Shown: piece by piece, positions 42,786 to 54,479 of the stretch
How the letters are laid out: each line of letters opens with the position of its first letter
How positions within the stretch are numbered: the first letter of the stretch is position 1
From: Talpa occidentalis
Taxonomy: Eukaryota; Chordata; Mammalia; Eulipotyphla; Talpidae
Reading direction: 5' to 3'
NCBI RefSeq assembly: GCF_014898055.3
Contig: NW_023605305.1
Coordinates: forward strand, 115,664,734 to 115,728,733
Length of the DNA: 64,000 bases
Made by a program: the position numbers and the translations under genes
The notes under the pieces: generated by a model
Told to the model about the DNA's origin: nothing
Databases searched by the model: none
The model's input: the letters and a program-made list of their open reading frames with translations, nothing else

Positions 42786-44035
42786 TGACCAGCTGGGGTG
42801 CGGAAGGCACTGAAAAACTTGCTCTGGAGGGAGGTCCTTGGCCTGTGCTGGGAGGGGCTCAAGATTCCTAAACTCACAGGCAACAGCCTTCAGCCTTGCT
42901 CACCCCTCCTCGGCGGCCAGGAAGCGCAGCTGAGATCGCTCCTAGTTTCGCTGGGTTTCTCCCCAGATCCTTGTTCCTCCTCTCACCTGGGCCAGCAGGG
43001 AGGGTAACAGAGGGCAGGCCAGGTCTCCAAGACTTAAGTGGAATGTCATCAGGTGAAGGTCCACCTCTTGACCCCTATTCAGTGGGGAAAAATGAGGTCC
43101 TAACAGGGATGATGCTAAGGGCAGAGGTAGCAGCAGGCTGGGGTAATTAAGAGAACTCTTCTTAAATTAAATGTTTAATTAATTTAAAAAAAGAAAAAGC
43201 TGTTACGGAGCTAGTAATGCTAAGAAACACTGGACTAGAGGCCTCAGTAGAGGAAGAGGCTGGCGCTGGCAGAAATGCTGAGGGGCTATGAGCTCTAAGG
43301 GCTGAGGTTTCAAGAAAGCGGGCGAGGCAGAGGACCCTCCCGGCCCCTGCTCGATGTCTGTTTCGTTCCAGGAGGAGAGAGGAAGGCAGGGGGGGAGGGA
43401 GCATCTCGGCAGAGCCGGCCTCAGCTTTGGGAACCTCCCCGCCCGCCCGCGTCAGGAGGCCCAGGTTAAGAGGGTAGAAACAGGTGGCGCCACGACCGTC
43501 ATGCAGGAGCGGGAGCGCTGCCAGCTCCTATCTCAGATCCCAGCGTGTCCAGGGTTCAGCCAGCTCCTCTGGCCAACCAGTAGTCTCGTGGTCAGTCCTG
43601 CTGCCTTGACCCGTCTCCAGGAGGGGCGCTGGCCAGAGGGAGCGGAGGGAGCCCAGCCCCCAGCCTCTGAGGCACTATCAGGCGGGAGGGGCAGGGGCCC
43701 GGGTCACTGGTGCGGGGGTGGGGCGGGTGGGGGCAGCATCTCTTTGGGGCTGGACAGAGCAGAGGCTTCAAGACAGCAGAACCTGGATTCAAAAGGAAAA
43801 AAAGGAGGGAGATTAGCTTCCAAAGGAACGTCCAGGCCTCGGGGAGAGGGCCGCGCCAAGGCAGGGTGCGCCTCCGGGTCTTGTCCCGCTTTCTCCCAGC
43901 CTCTCCGGAGCCCCCGCTCGCGGCTCTCCCGTCCCGTCCTCCCTCCCGTCCAGGCAGAGAGGCAGGCGGAGGCAGGGCGCTGGGGCGTACCCGGTGCAGG
44001 GTTGGGGCCTCCATCACCCACCGTTCCTGTCCGAG

Positions 44036-45389
44036 CTACAAGCCCCGAGGGTTGCTCCACGGCCTGTCCCGGCTCCCCTTGGACCGCATCTGCTCCTGCA
44101 CCGCGCCTGTCTGTGGGGAAGCGCGCGTGAGACCCCGCTGCGGGCCGCGCACAGAGCTTGCCCCGTGTCCCCCGAGAAGATGGACCCCAGCCCCCTGACA
44201 AAACCACCAGTCTGGAAAGGTGAAAACCCACCAGGCTCTCCGGGAGGGGCAACGCCCCCTTCAGGCCCACCCGCCCCAGGAGGTGCAAGCGGGCCTGAGG
44301 AGCCTCTAGTGCATCTGACTCTTGCAATCGGTGGGGGGCTCCTTCCGGCCCTCCGGGCCCACAGCCTGGTTCCGAGGGCACAGATCCACACCGGACGCTC
44401 TGGGGGCAGAGTGCTGGGCTACTTCGGCCTCGGCCCCGGCCCTGCGACCACAGTACCACGCACGGCCCCGAGACCATGCCTCATCAACGAAAGGGGGGCA
44501 CTATGGCTCTGCGGGAAAGCCCCCCAGTAACTTCCAAGTCATTGTGATCTCCCGACCCAGGAGAACCTGCTGGCTGGAAGGTGAGGCAGGGCAGGCCCAG
44601 AGACCGGACCTGCCGAGCGGGACCAGAGCCCTGTCCTGCTTCCCCATTGCATGGGCCGTTGTGCCCCCCACTTGACCTTTCAAAAAGGGGAACAGCTCTA
44701 AGCCACAAGCCCTCTCCACGCCCTCGTTACCATGGCAAGTCCATCTCCGGCCCCCATCTCCCCGGAGCCGATGTGGGTCAGGTGGACAAAATTCATTGGT
44801 TCCCCAATCATGGTTCGATCAATCCGTCTCCTCTTCTTCTTCTGCTTGGAGAAGACGGGGGGCATCAGCTGAGGCCGCCCCTCCAGGCACAGCGGAGGAG
44901 GGAAGGAGTCGCGAAAGGCACTGAGCTGAGGGGCGGGGGAAGGGGCTCGGGGCTCGCACAGCAGGCTGGGCACGCTCAACAGAGCGGACGCAGGCCGGGG
45001 CGGGGGGCGGCCCACAGAGCAGACACTGGACAGGGAAAGGCCGTGGCAGAGGGACCCCTGGCTGATGAGAAAACAATGGGGAAAGCTGACAGGTGTCAGG
45101 CCCCACCTACAGCCCCTGCCCAGCTCAGGAAGGACAGGACCGGAAGGGAGAGCTGGGTCGGTCACCTCTTCCGTCCCCTGTCCCTTTCAGTCCACAGACA
45201 CACTCGCTCAGACCCACAAACTCTCCCGACAGAAGCGGGCAAGCGTGTGCCTCTAGACAGCAGCCCCAGGAGGTGTGTCCGCGTCACTTACGGTAACTGA
45301 GGTCTGGTGTCGGGGTGCGGGCTGGGGACACTCACCGGCTGGGGTTTCTCTACCACACAGCAGCCCAGTTTGTGCCAAAATTCACTCAT
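44036..45389 (-). CDS. CDC42SE1: CDC42 small effector 1 (SPEC1), 3 coding exons, 79 aa
   Basis: Minus-strand exons in reading order: 45389-45336 (18 codons), 44841-44731 (37 codons), 44110-44036 (24 codons and stop). The length of 79 equals human. SPEC1 is a small membrane-associated adaptor that binds GTP-bound CDC42 and affects actin and signalling. The N-terminus [11 protein letters not shown] places the palmitoylated cysteines at 10 and 11. It is followed by the basic stretch PKKKRRR, a CRIB motif from about residue 30 ([19 protein letters not shown]), and the tail [17 protein letters not shown]. The ATG exon probably extends upstream as 5' UTR to an acceptor near 45643 (TGTCCAG). Its first noncoding exon probably lies in the CpG island at about 48.2 kb. 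Confidence 0.97.
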
Positions 45390-47440
45390 GTTCCCTGAGG
45401 GTTCCAGTTTCACTCCTCGCCGGAGGCCCCCGGGGCTCTTCTGTGGTGCTTCGACCGCCCACTCCTCACTCCCCTCAGGTGTAAGACACGGGGTTCACTC
45501 AGAGGGACGTGTCTAGCAAAGATGCAGGCCTCAGAGTCCTTAGGTGAGCGGTGAGGGTCAGCGACGCGGCCCGAGAGGCCAGCAGGGCCAGCGCGCAGGG
45601 TGGGCCGGCGGGCGCTGGTCACGTCCTCCGTGGGCTTGGAACCCTGGACAAGAACAAGGTGGAGAGAGAAGGAAGGTGAATGAGAAACCCCCATCCTGAG
45701 GAACCTCCGGCTTCTCATGCTCCCTCAGAGGACCTAGTCCTGTACCCCAACACTTTCCCCAAACCCAAAACCCTCCCGGTGGGAAAGGGAAAGGACCAAA
45801 AGGAGACCAAGGGGTGAAGGAGCAGCAGCTGCCGGCCCAGGCAGAGGAAGGCAGGAGCCGAGGGTAGAGGATGGGAGGGGGCCGGGGCGAAACGAGCAGA
45901 TGGACAGCCACCTCTCTTCTCTCGGGGTTTGGGGCTGAAGGGAGGGGCATTCAGTGACTTTGAGGAGGAAATGGTGGTTTTTTTCTTCTCACAAACAAGG
46001 TCTCCACCCTAGTCCCTCCCTTTTGCCGTATCTCACCCTGAACAAGTAGATTTTAAGGCCAAGGTAGGTGCTGACGCCCCAGGCCCTAATGACCAACCAC
46101 AGCAGGCTGAACCCCAGTAAGAAATGCAGGAGCAACTTCTCCCTGTCGGCTGCCGTTACCCCCTCCCCTCCCTCCCCGAGAGCCGACGCGGAGCCCAGCC
46201 GAGCCCAGCCAGCCCAGCCAACGACAGGCTTTATGGCTTGGCCTTGAGGTCGCTCCTGGAGGCTGCACACTCTCCCGCATCCTGTGTCTGCATCACCGCG
46301 TTCCTGGTGAGCAGCCCTGTTTGCACATGTGTGTCATGGCCGTATCTGTGAGTGTGCACAGCTCGCCCGCGCGGGGCGGAGGCACCTGGGCCAGCTCTCT
46401 TCTGGCCCATGAGGAATTTATTCCCAGCCTCCCCACCCTCTTCACATGTTGTGTCGTGCCGGGGCTCTGCCTCGCCCCCCCCTCAAGCTGCGACCTGTTC
46501 TCTCCTCCCTTCCTCCCCTCCCACGTCCACCCCAAGCTTCACCAGCCAGCCAGCCAGCAGGAACTTTCCCGTGGCATTAGTGTCCACGGAGGAACGTCCT
46601 CCCGCTTTCGTTACTGCTGGCCAGGGCAGGACACACCTGGGCCGTCCTGAACCACCCTCCCGCAGGACACGCGGCCACTTCCGCCTCTCACACCTTAGCC
46701 CAAACAGGAGTCGCCCTCCCCTCCAGCCCGTGGGCACCCTGGGCCCGACCTGGTCTCAGGAGCGAGAGGTTGATTTAACAGCCTCGGGAGCAACCCCGGA
46801 CCCAGCCTCTGGGACAGGGCCTGTCTCTTCCTTCCCTTCCCGCCACTGCAGGGGGTAGAAGCAGCCCGCTGTCCAGACTGGGCGCTGCGGGCAGTGGGGA
46901 AGTCGGCCGGTCACAGGGTTGTCATCACAGGGTTGTCAAGCCGGTGCTGGTGGCAAGTGGTAAGGCTGGGGGGTGGGGGGGAGTCGAGAAAACAATGAAG
47001 AATCGGAGGAAAACCCCAACACCACCAGTCAGGCCGACTCTTCCCCCAGTGGTCCCCTCCCTGCGCACAGCTGAGTGGACAGAGGTGGAAGGGGGGGGGA
47101 GAGAGGGAAAGGGGCAGTGAAGGGAACAAGGACATTTCTGTTCCCTTTCCAGGGAACTGGCCAGAACTGGGTGGAGGGAGTGTGAGTGGGAACTGGCATG
47201 AAACGAGCGATGATGAGGAGGGACCAGGAAATTCCATTCCCTGGGACACAAAACAAGGGTCTCAGAGACTTGGGGGTGGGGTCCGCGTGGAGACAGGCAG
47301 GGTAAATGGGGGGGGGACAGAAAAGGAAGTAAGAGCAGCTGGATGGCCCTCCTTTAAAACATCCAGGGGCCAGCGGGTCAGGCATGCGGAGAGCAGAGGA
47401 AACACACAGTCTAGGGCCTCCAAGTCCAGGAGGAGAGACC
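45390..47440 (-). other. CDC42SE1: CDC42SE1 5' UTR and intron
   Basis: Minus-strand 5' noncoding exon sequence probably runs to about 45643, then intron. I see no SINE, coding exon or other structure here. Runs of G and A are ordinary low complexity. Confidence 0.45.
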
Positions 47441-48351
47441 CGGGTCCCCTGCCCAGCACTTCAAGCCCACAGAGAAGGGGAAGGGCCGGAGAGCCCCAGG
47501 GGCGCCCAGGTTCCAGGCCCGGCCCTGTCCTGCCCACGGGCAGCCCCGGACGCGGCCGAGTCCCAAGCAGGAGGGTGCGCTGGGGCGGGGAGGACGCCAA
47601 GGTCACCGGGGCTCGGCCTCCGGCCTGGGGGCGCCAGGGAAGCCGCGGCAGAGGTCGGGGAGGAAGGATGTGCAGAGGCAGTTCCCAGGCCCTGTGCGGG
47701 CCCAAACCGGTTCTCCCGGTCCCGCCGCCTCCAGCCCGGGGCCTCCTGCCCGCCGCCCGACAAGCCCTCGCAGGCAGCGGCCGAGAAAGACCCGGCGAGC
47801 GAGAGGCGGGGGCAGCTGGTCCCTCTGCAGACCCCGGGCTCGGAGGAGGCAGGGAGACCCCGCTTCTCAGCGAGGGGAGGGGCAGGACGCCGCACCCCCC
47901 GCGCTCCTCCGGGGAGGTCCGGCGGGCGCCGGGGCCGCCGAACCAGGCCCCAGGCGCCCCTCCCCAGCGCGCCCCGCCGCCCGCGCCCCTCCCCAGCGCG
48001 CCCCGGCCCACTCCCGGCCCGGCCGCGCGGGGCCGCGGCGCTCAGGCGCCTCTCGGACCCCTGGGGTCGGGGTCCCGGCCCAGCGCCCCGCGGCTCCCCC
48101 GGCCCGGCGCCGAGGCCGGCGCGTCTGCCGGGCCCGCTCCCCCCCGCATCCCGCGCGCCCGCCGGGGACCCCGCGGCCGGGGCGGCGCCCCTCACCTGCT
48201 CGCCGCGGGCATCGGGGCGCCGCGCGGCTGCTGGGGCTCCGCTGGCGGCGTGGGCTCGGCTGCTCGGCCGCGCGGGCGCCGGGCGGGCGGGGCGGGCGGG
48301 GCGGGCGGAAGCGGCGGCGACGCGGTTACGACACCGGCGCGCCGCTCCCCC

Positions 48352-48490
48352 GCCCGGCGCAGGCGCCCCGCCCCGCCCCGCCCCCGCCCGGCGCAGGCCG
48401 CCCCCAGCCCCGCCCCCCGCCCGGCGCAGGCCGCCCCAGCCCCGCCCCCCGCCCGGCGCAGGCCGCCCCCAGCCCCGCCCGCCCCGCCCC
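48352..48490 (+). repeat. GC-box minisatellite, 32-34 bp unit
   Basis: GCCCGGCGCAGG recurs at 48352, 48386, 48419 and 48451. Each copy is followed by a CCGCCCCCAGCCCCGCCCC type arm that holds an Sp1-type GC box. Four copies sit between the two presumed start sites. Confidence 0.85.
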
Positions 48491-48899
48491 CGCGCGTCAG
48501 GTATTGAGGGGCCGAACCGACTGGCGTCCCCAGAGCCCCCCGACCCAGCCCAGCTCGGGCACTCGCAGAAGCGCCCCCCGGGCTCCGGGCGCCCCTCCGC
48601 GCGCGCCAGGGGGAGCGCTGCGTCCCCGCTTGGGGGGGCGGGGCGGGGCTGGAGGGCGCCCGCGGGGCCCGAACCCGCTTCTGAACCCGCGACCCGCGGC
48701 CCCGGCGCGGGCGGCCGGGCGGGCGCCGTCCACCCGGAGGCTTCGCCCCCGGCTTCGGCCCAGGGGCACCGAGCCGCCCGCCGCCCGCCGCCCGCCGCCC
48801 GGCTCCCCCAGCGGCCCGGGCCGCGCGCCGGGAGCGGCCGAGCGGGAGGGGCGGGCGCGCCCCCGCCCGCAGGAGGGGCGGCTCTGCAGGGGGAGCCGC

Positions 48900-49031
48900 A
48901 GCCGCGCAGCCGCCCGCGCCAGCGCCAGACAAAGCCGCGAAGCCCACTCGGCTCTCCCCGCCGCCGCGAGCGCAGGCCCGGAGCCCCGGTCCCCACCGTC
49001 TTGGGAAGGCGCCGGCGAGCCCCGACGACAG
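48900..49031 (+). other. MLLT11: MLLT11 noncoding exon 1 (3' border)
   Basis: The exon end at 49031 is inferred from CGACGACAG|GTGAGCCGAG. The start of the exon is not readable, so 48900 is approximate. Confidence 0.5.
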
Positions 49032-52000
49032 GTGAGCCGAGCCGAGGGCGGGGGGGAGCGCGGCCGCTCGGGTCCGGGCGGAGACCCCAAGGGAGGCCGA
49101 GGCTGGGGGCCGCGCGGGAGGGGGGGCCGCGGCGCGGGGAACCGCGGGCGGTGAGGCCGGGGCCCCGCTGTCCACCTCTGCCTCCAGCCTCGGCCCGCGG
49201 CCGCAGGCCCTGCACAGCGCTGGTTCCTGACAATTTCCGGGAAGTTAGCATTTCCCAGCTTTTATTTCTTCATTTCAAGCGCATTTGGCTGTAATTCACT
49301 GTTCTGCGTCCTTTATTATCTTCATCTAATTGTCGGTCTTTTCAAGGCATCATTTGTTTTATCAGGTTTTTGAGGAAGCTTTGTCTTTCTGGATTGCTGG
49401 AGCCTCCACTTCCCGACATTTCCAATTTTTTTTCCAGTACCGTTGTACTGATGTCCCTACCCTCACCCCAAATTTGCCTTCATAGGAGGGAGCTTTGGGG
49501 GTGCATGTATGATGATATTGAGAGAATCCTGACCTCTCCCTTAACAGCCCCTTGCTCCCCATCTCCAACCGTTGCTCCAAAGAGGCATCTTGAGGTACAC
49601 AAGGAGGGGTTCTCTGTATTGGAGAACTGCCTCCTCCCGTATTGAAATCAGATTCTGTAAAAGGAATACTCACCTGCAGCTGGGGGGGGGGGAGAACATG
49701 GCTAATAGGAAAACCCAAGTCCAGAATGAGGCACAGATGAGATGCGAGAGCTTTTGTCACCCGCCGCCACCACCCCTGTCCTCCCCACAGTGGCGGCATG
49801 ACACAGCAAGGCCTTGCTGGGTAGGCCCTGCAGCCCACGGAGGGTCTGGACAAAGGGTATTTGGGTGTGTCCTTTTGACTCAAAGAGAATGTGTCCTTCC
49901 ATACTATAAATTTGCTGACCGTGTACGAGTGACACTTAAAAATTACCTCTGCCTACTATATGTAGGTAATTTTAATGAGCGATAGTGGGAAGGAGCTATT
50001 GAGCACAGGGTGGCTAGAAGGCATTGTCCAAGCCTTCAGACAAGCGAGCGGGAGATGTGAAGACAGAAGAGGTGTGGGTGGCGGACATCTGGGGAGGGGA
50101 AGAGCAAGCTAACGGAAAGGGACCTCTCGCAAAATTTGGGGGCTTGGGAGTTCATCCACCCTGATTACATTTGGCAGTTTCATTACTAATGTGAAGAGTA
50201 TTTTAGCTTCAGTCTTCTGACCAGTCAGTGTCCTTTACTTGAGTTTAAATGCCAGTATGAGCGTCTTCCTGCAACGGCACACGTCTCCAAGTGAGTAGCA
50301 CAACTGGAGGTTTTTTGGCCCTTTAATAGTTCATAAAATTTCCTTTAGTTTTTTTTCTTTTTTTTTTAATTGCAAGAGGAGCCCTACCAGACACCCAGGG
50401 ATGATTTTTAAATATACTCCGAACTTAGGTCGGTCTATCAGAGCTTTCCCTCTCAGTTCTCACTTGCTGCCTTTGGCATTTTCACCTGTGAGGTCAGGAT
50501 CACCAGAATAGTCATCTCCTAAACCACTGATTCTGTTCTTCAGGAACTAAGAATTGCTGCAAGTTTTGAGAATATTGGTACCAATGAACCAGACTGGGAG
50601 TAGGAGGCCCGGATTCTGTCCAAACTGGCTGAAGGTCTTATCAGTCACTAGATAATTTTGAAGGTGTTTTCTGGTTTTAAAATTCTTTGCTGCTTCCCCC
50701 CAACCACCATGGTTTCTGTTTTTTAAAGAGTCTTTTATGTGCCCAGCATTATACCAAGTTTGCTCTGGTGAGTGCTGGTAAGGGTTGGGGGACATTAAAA
50801 AAGAAAAAAAACAGTTTGGGAGGCACATAACTGTAATGTTATCGTAAAAAAAATTCCTGTGGCAAGTCAGTAACACGGCTGACTCCTAAGATCTGCTTCT
50901 TGGGATTTCTGAACGTCCCCTGAGCAGCTGGTTAATAGGTAGAACCTTTACTTGTAGCTCCCGTCTGTGCACGTCTCTGCAAATTACATGGGGATGATCA
51001 GAGCAGAGTATCACAGGATGATGATTTCACCTTCCAACACGCTCCCCCACCCAGTTCCAGTTCCCACACCACCCTCTTAAGCAGCTTCTCTGCTGAGTAA
51101 TGCTCAGGTTCCAAAGCTTATTTTGGAGCATGAGTCTGAGGAGAAAAAGAGCAACTCAGTTCTTTTTAAACATTAAAAATAGCCTACCCATTCACCATTC
51201 CTAAAGCCCCCACTCATAACCGTGTTCTAGATTAAGACTTTTTTTTTTCTCCTGAGTAGAGATTTTTCACATTATGCAGGGTTACAAAGTCTCTGTACTG
51301 GTTATCAGGTTTGCCTAACACATTATATGGTGCCATTTTAGGAGCTATTTTGGGCCACTATTTAGGAGTCTCAAGGCCTGGGGAGCACTAGTGGAGCACA
51401 TTGCAGGAAGGCCTCTGAGACAGGGCCTCTATTTTAGGAGGCAGTGGAATGTTTTTTCTGCTCCTTTGGGAACATTTCAACAAATGCTTCTTGCCCCTTC
51501 TCTTGGCGAGTAAAGCAGCTTGAGCTTGCAGGGAGGCAGAACAGTCATAGATCAGGATGTGGGTAGGATGAGCCAAAAAGGCAACAGAAATAGTCCTGAA
51601 GCATGGGAACTTAGCTAACTCTGTAGAGGACTTTCTCCTTCCAACCTAGACTTTCCTTTCCTTCCCTGAAATTTCCGATCCATTTGCTCTCGCTTTCATC
51701 AGATACGTTCTAACACTGGGATCAGAGAAGAGATTCCATTCAGCATAGGAAGATTCTTCTCTAGCACCAGGGGTTTTGTTCTGCAGGAGAGGTAGTCTAG
51801 AGAAAGAAAAGCAGATTGTTAAGGCTTGTCTGTGGGCTAATATGTTAGAGTGACAAGGTATTCATTGTGTTAAACAGTGAGGGAAAATTAATCAGCAGCC
51901 TGGAATGTCTTTTGTGTGCAAAGCCCAACACTTTTGACAAACGTACAGAGAAGATTGGTTTTTTCCCTTGGTGACACTCTCTGTCCTTCGAAGGCGAGAC

Positions 52001-52913
52001 TATCCCTTTACACAGGAGACATAACAGTGATCTATAACCCCAAACTCATGTAGTCAGGTAAAACTCTACAGGGTATTGGGGGCAGATGCTGGAGGAAATA
52101 GTGGAGATGGAGCTGAGTAAGCTTAAGGAAGTCAGTTGTCCAAGAAGAGACTGTAGACTTTAGAAGGCAGGGAGGAAAACAGCTGAAATGCCATGGAAGT
52201 CCTTTTCAGTGGTACCATTACCTATTAAGCCACAGAAAGGAAAAAGTCAAATATTGGGTCTCCCTGGTGGCGTGAGGGGTTAAGTCTCAGCACTGTGAAG
52301 CTACCTGCAGCCACTGCAGCACGAGTTCGATCCCCGGCCAGGGAGCTACCCACAGGGCGCAGCAGACCTCTCCTGTCTCCCCGCTGCTCCCCTCAGCAGT
52401 GGATTTCAGTGGACCTGTCCATTCTGCTCTTCACTCTGTCTCTAGGGAATCCTCTCACCCAGCCTTTGTATTCATAAATACATAAAACTCTTTAAAAAGT
52501 CAATAAAATAAAAAAATGAAAAAAAAAAGAAAAAAGTCAAATATTTGCAAATATAGTTGGAATTCAGGGGAAGGATTCCTCTAGGGACTTGGAACGTGGG
52601 TAGCATTTAAGCTGAGAGTGGACAGGGTTGAGCTGTAGCATAACTAGCAGAGAATGTCCTGCTAAGAGCGGGGCCAGATTCTGGAAAGCCTGGAAAACCA
52701 GACCCATGGACTTGATGTAGTAGGCGTTAAAATGTCATTCCCCAATGGGGTGAAGTTAGGAAATGATAAAAAAAAAAATGGTTATAAAGGGTTCCTGGCT
52801 CTTGGGATTGGCTATATACACAGGCAGATGGGGATGTGAGTTTCTAAGCAAGGACAGGCCCAGGGCCAGGGAGCTTGCTATAGCAGGAAGACTGACAAGT
52901 GGCTTCTTTCTAG
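49032..52913 (+). other. MLLT11: MLLT11 intron 1
   Basis: The 3.9 kb intron is AT-richer than its surroundings. It holds one forward SINE (copy 14) and part of an unassigned old repeat at 52560-52720 (AAGCTGAGAGTGGACAGG, GGGGCCAGATTCTGGAAAGC). Otherwise I see no exon or named element. Confidence 0.55.
52258..52500 (+). mobile_element. tRNA-derived SINE, subfamily A, copy 14
   Basis: Forward copy in the MLLT11 intron; head GGTCTCCCTGGTGGCGTGAG. The segment before the tail (TGGCC..CCCAGTTC) is partly deleted. The flanking text AAAAAGTCAAATATT (52242-52256) recurs after the element at 52532-52546. Confidence 0.9.
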
Positions 52914-52919
52914 GAAGTT

Positions 52920-53189
52920 ATGAGGGACCCTGTGAGCAGCCAGTACAGCTCCTTCCTTTTCTGGAGGATGCCCATTCCAGAACTGGATCTGTCAGAGCTG
53001 GAAGGCCTGGGTCTGTCGGATACATCCACCTACAAGATCAAGGATGGCAAAGCTGGCAAAATGGCTGGGCAAGCAGCTGGAGCAGAGGAGAAAAACCTGG
53101 ACGGCGAGGCCCTGCTCGAGTACAGCACCTTCAACTTCTGGAGAGCGCCCATCGCCAGCATCCATGCCTTTGAACTGGACTTGCTCTGA
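52920..53189 (+). CDS. MLLT11: MLLT11 (AF1q), single coding exon, 89 aa
   Basis: The whole coding sequence lies in one exon that starts at 52914 after TTTCTAG, six bases before the ATG. Human has 90 residues. MLLT11 was found as an MLL fusion partner in leukaemia, is high in neural and haematopoietic cells, and acts as a cofactor in TCF7/Wnt signalling. The conserved start MRDPVSSQYSSFLFWRMPIP and the end STFNFWRAPIASIHAFELDL plus L are clear. The leucine-rich PELDLSELEGLGLSD fits the reported nuclear export signal. The middle (about residues 40-62) is the variable part. No intron interrupts the frame, and no pseudogene feature is seen; the gene has an upstream CpG-island exon. Confidence 0.97.
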   Translation: MRDPVSSQYSSFLFWRMPIPELDLSELEGLGLSDTSTYKIKDGKAGKMAGQAAGAEEKNLDGEALLEYSTFNFWRAPIASIHAFELDLL

Positions 53190-54058
53190 TGCCCTGACTT
53201 CTCTCTCCCGCCGCCTGGCCCTCATTATCTCCTCTCCAAACCCCTCCTGTCCACCCTTTGCCCATTTAACCTCGCTCTCCCCTCTTCTGTGTTGAGGTGG
53301 TGCTGATGAACCTGCCAGTCGTGTTGTATTTATTTATTTATTATTTATTTATTTATTTATTTATTTATGTAACTATCTTCCCAGTTCTCTCAAAGGCCCG
53401 CAAGCCACCTAGGGGCTCAAGCAATGGAGGAATGGGCGTGGGGGCACCAGAGAGGAGGCCAGTAGTGTGAAATGGAGGACTGGTCTTCACTTTAATCAGC
53501 TTCAGAGATCGCCTTCCTAATTTGCTGCTACACGCAGTGAACACAAGCATTTCTTCCAGGGTTGATGAAAACCAGGTAGATTTTGAGATTATCTCCTAGG
53601 AGGCAGGATTTCTAGAAGGCTAAGGTGATAAGGAAGATTTGCTTGTTTGATCCTATTCCTCCTTGTAATACACTTTTTCCTCAGAGATTGGGGTTAAGGT
53701 TACCTAAAACAAAAGGAGCTGATACGTTCTGGAAAATGAGAAGCACCGATGGCGAGCTGTGCTCTCAAAAGGGTGTCCCTTCTTCGAGTTAGCTCACTGG
53801 ACAGCCTGGCTCCCCACTGTGGGCCGAACCGAGGAAATCAGTTTTACATTGTAAGCTGCAGCCCCGCGGGCGGGAGTAACCATCTGTAAGGTTCTGCCCG
53901 CTTCCCAGGCACAGGTTTCCTGGCCGGTGTTAGTCTTGCCTCTGCTTCGCCATGTCCAGCACCGCCTGGGCCTCGGCTCAGGAATGAACACCCCTGACCC
54001 GCACCTCCCCGCCCCCCTGAAGTGTTGCTGCTGATTGTGCTGCCCTGACTGTTTCTTT
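53190..54058 (+). other. MLLT11: MLLT11 3' UTR
   Basis: About 0.87 kb from stop to poly(A) signal, containing the AT-rich tract described separately. No SINE. Confidence 0.75.
53327..53368 (+). promoter_or_regulatory. MLLT11: AU-rich (ATTTA)n element in MLLT11 3' UTR
   Basis: A run of overlapping ATTTA pentamers (TATTTATTTATTTATTATTT and on) about 140 bases after the stop codon. In mRNA it has the form of a class II AU-rich element, which is known to recruit decay or stabilising factors. It may instead be a simple (TTTA)n repeat. Confidence 0.75.
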
Positions 54059-54064
54059 AATAAA
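54059..54064 (+). terminator. MLLT11: MLLT11 poly(A) signal
   Basis: AATAAA in TCTTTAATAAAGACATG, 870 bases after the stop. Confidence 0.85.
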
Positions 54065-54479
54065 GACATGCAACCCCAGCTCCGCGCCTCTCTCAGGGAA
54101 GCGGCTGCGCCTCAGGGCCTCAGGGCCCGGCCTCCACCTTCTAGACCTTCCCTAGTGCTCGACCCTGAGTGACCAGAGTAGCCTTTATACTCACGTCACG
54201 AACCGGGGGTGGGGGGGGGGGACGGGTGAAATGAATTTAAGAATACTTTAGTGTTTGGGGAGGAAACTGCAGCCCCCGCCTCCGCTTGCCGCCGGCTACC
54301 AACATGCTCCCAGCCACGGTGCCCCGGAAAATAAACGCGTCCCCCGCCCCCAGTAAGCAACCGGCGCGCGCTCCCCTCACTGCAAAAACAAGGCGATCTG
54401 GCCCAGCTCACAGTCGGGGGTGCCCACGAGCCAGGGAGGCGCGCCAGACGCCGCAGGAGGACGTGACACGGGAAGACAA

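Larger units (their letters stand above)
41722..44035 (-). other. CDC42SE1: CDC42SE1 long 3' UTR
   Basis: A 2.3 kb stretch between the stop codon and the first canonical minus-strand poly(A) signal. Human CDC42SE1 also has a long 3' UTR. It contains a (GGGGT)n run and a MER20 remnant but no tRNA-derived SINE. Part of it could be intronic in some transcripts. Confidence 0.6.
47440..49200. promoter_or_regulatory. CpG-island bidirectional promoter CDC42SE1/MLLT11
   Basis: Very high CpG and GC content between the divergent CDC42SE1 and MLLT11 genes. A minus-strand donor (GAGCAG then GTGAGG, exon side ends at 48196) probably closes CDC42SE1 exon 1. A plus-strand donor (CGACAG then GTGAGC, exon ends at 49031) probably closes MLLT11 exon 1. 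Many GC boxes (CCCCGCCCC) lie between. The long overlapping open frames here are a composition effect. Confidence 0.75.

Noticed and set aside
47384..49294. Very long open frames (up to 636 codons) in the CDC42SE1/MLLT11 island
   Set aside because: Low-complexity Pro/Arg/Ala/Gly in all frames, overlapping the GC-box minisatellite; no domain and no family resemblance.
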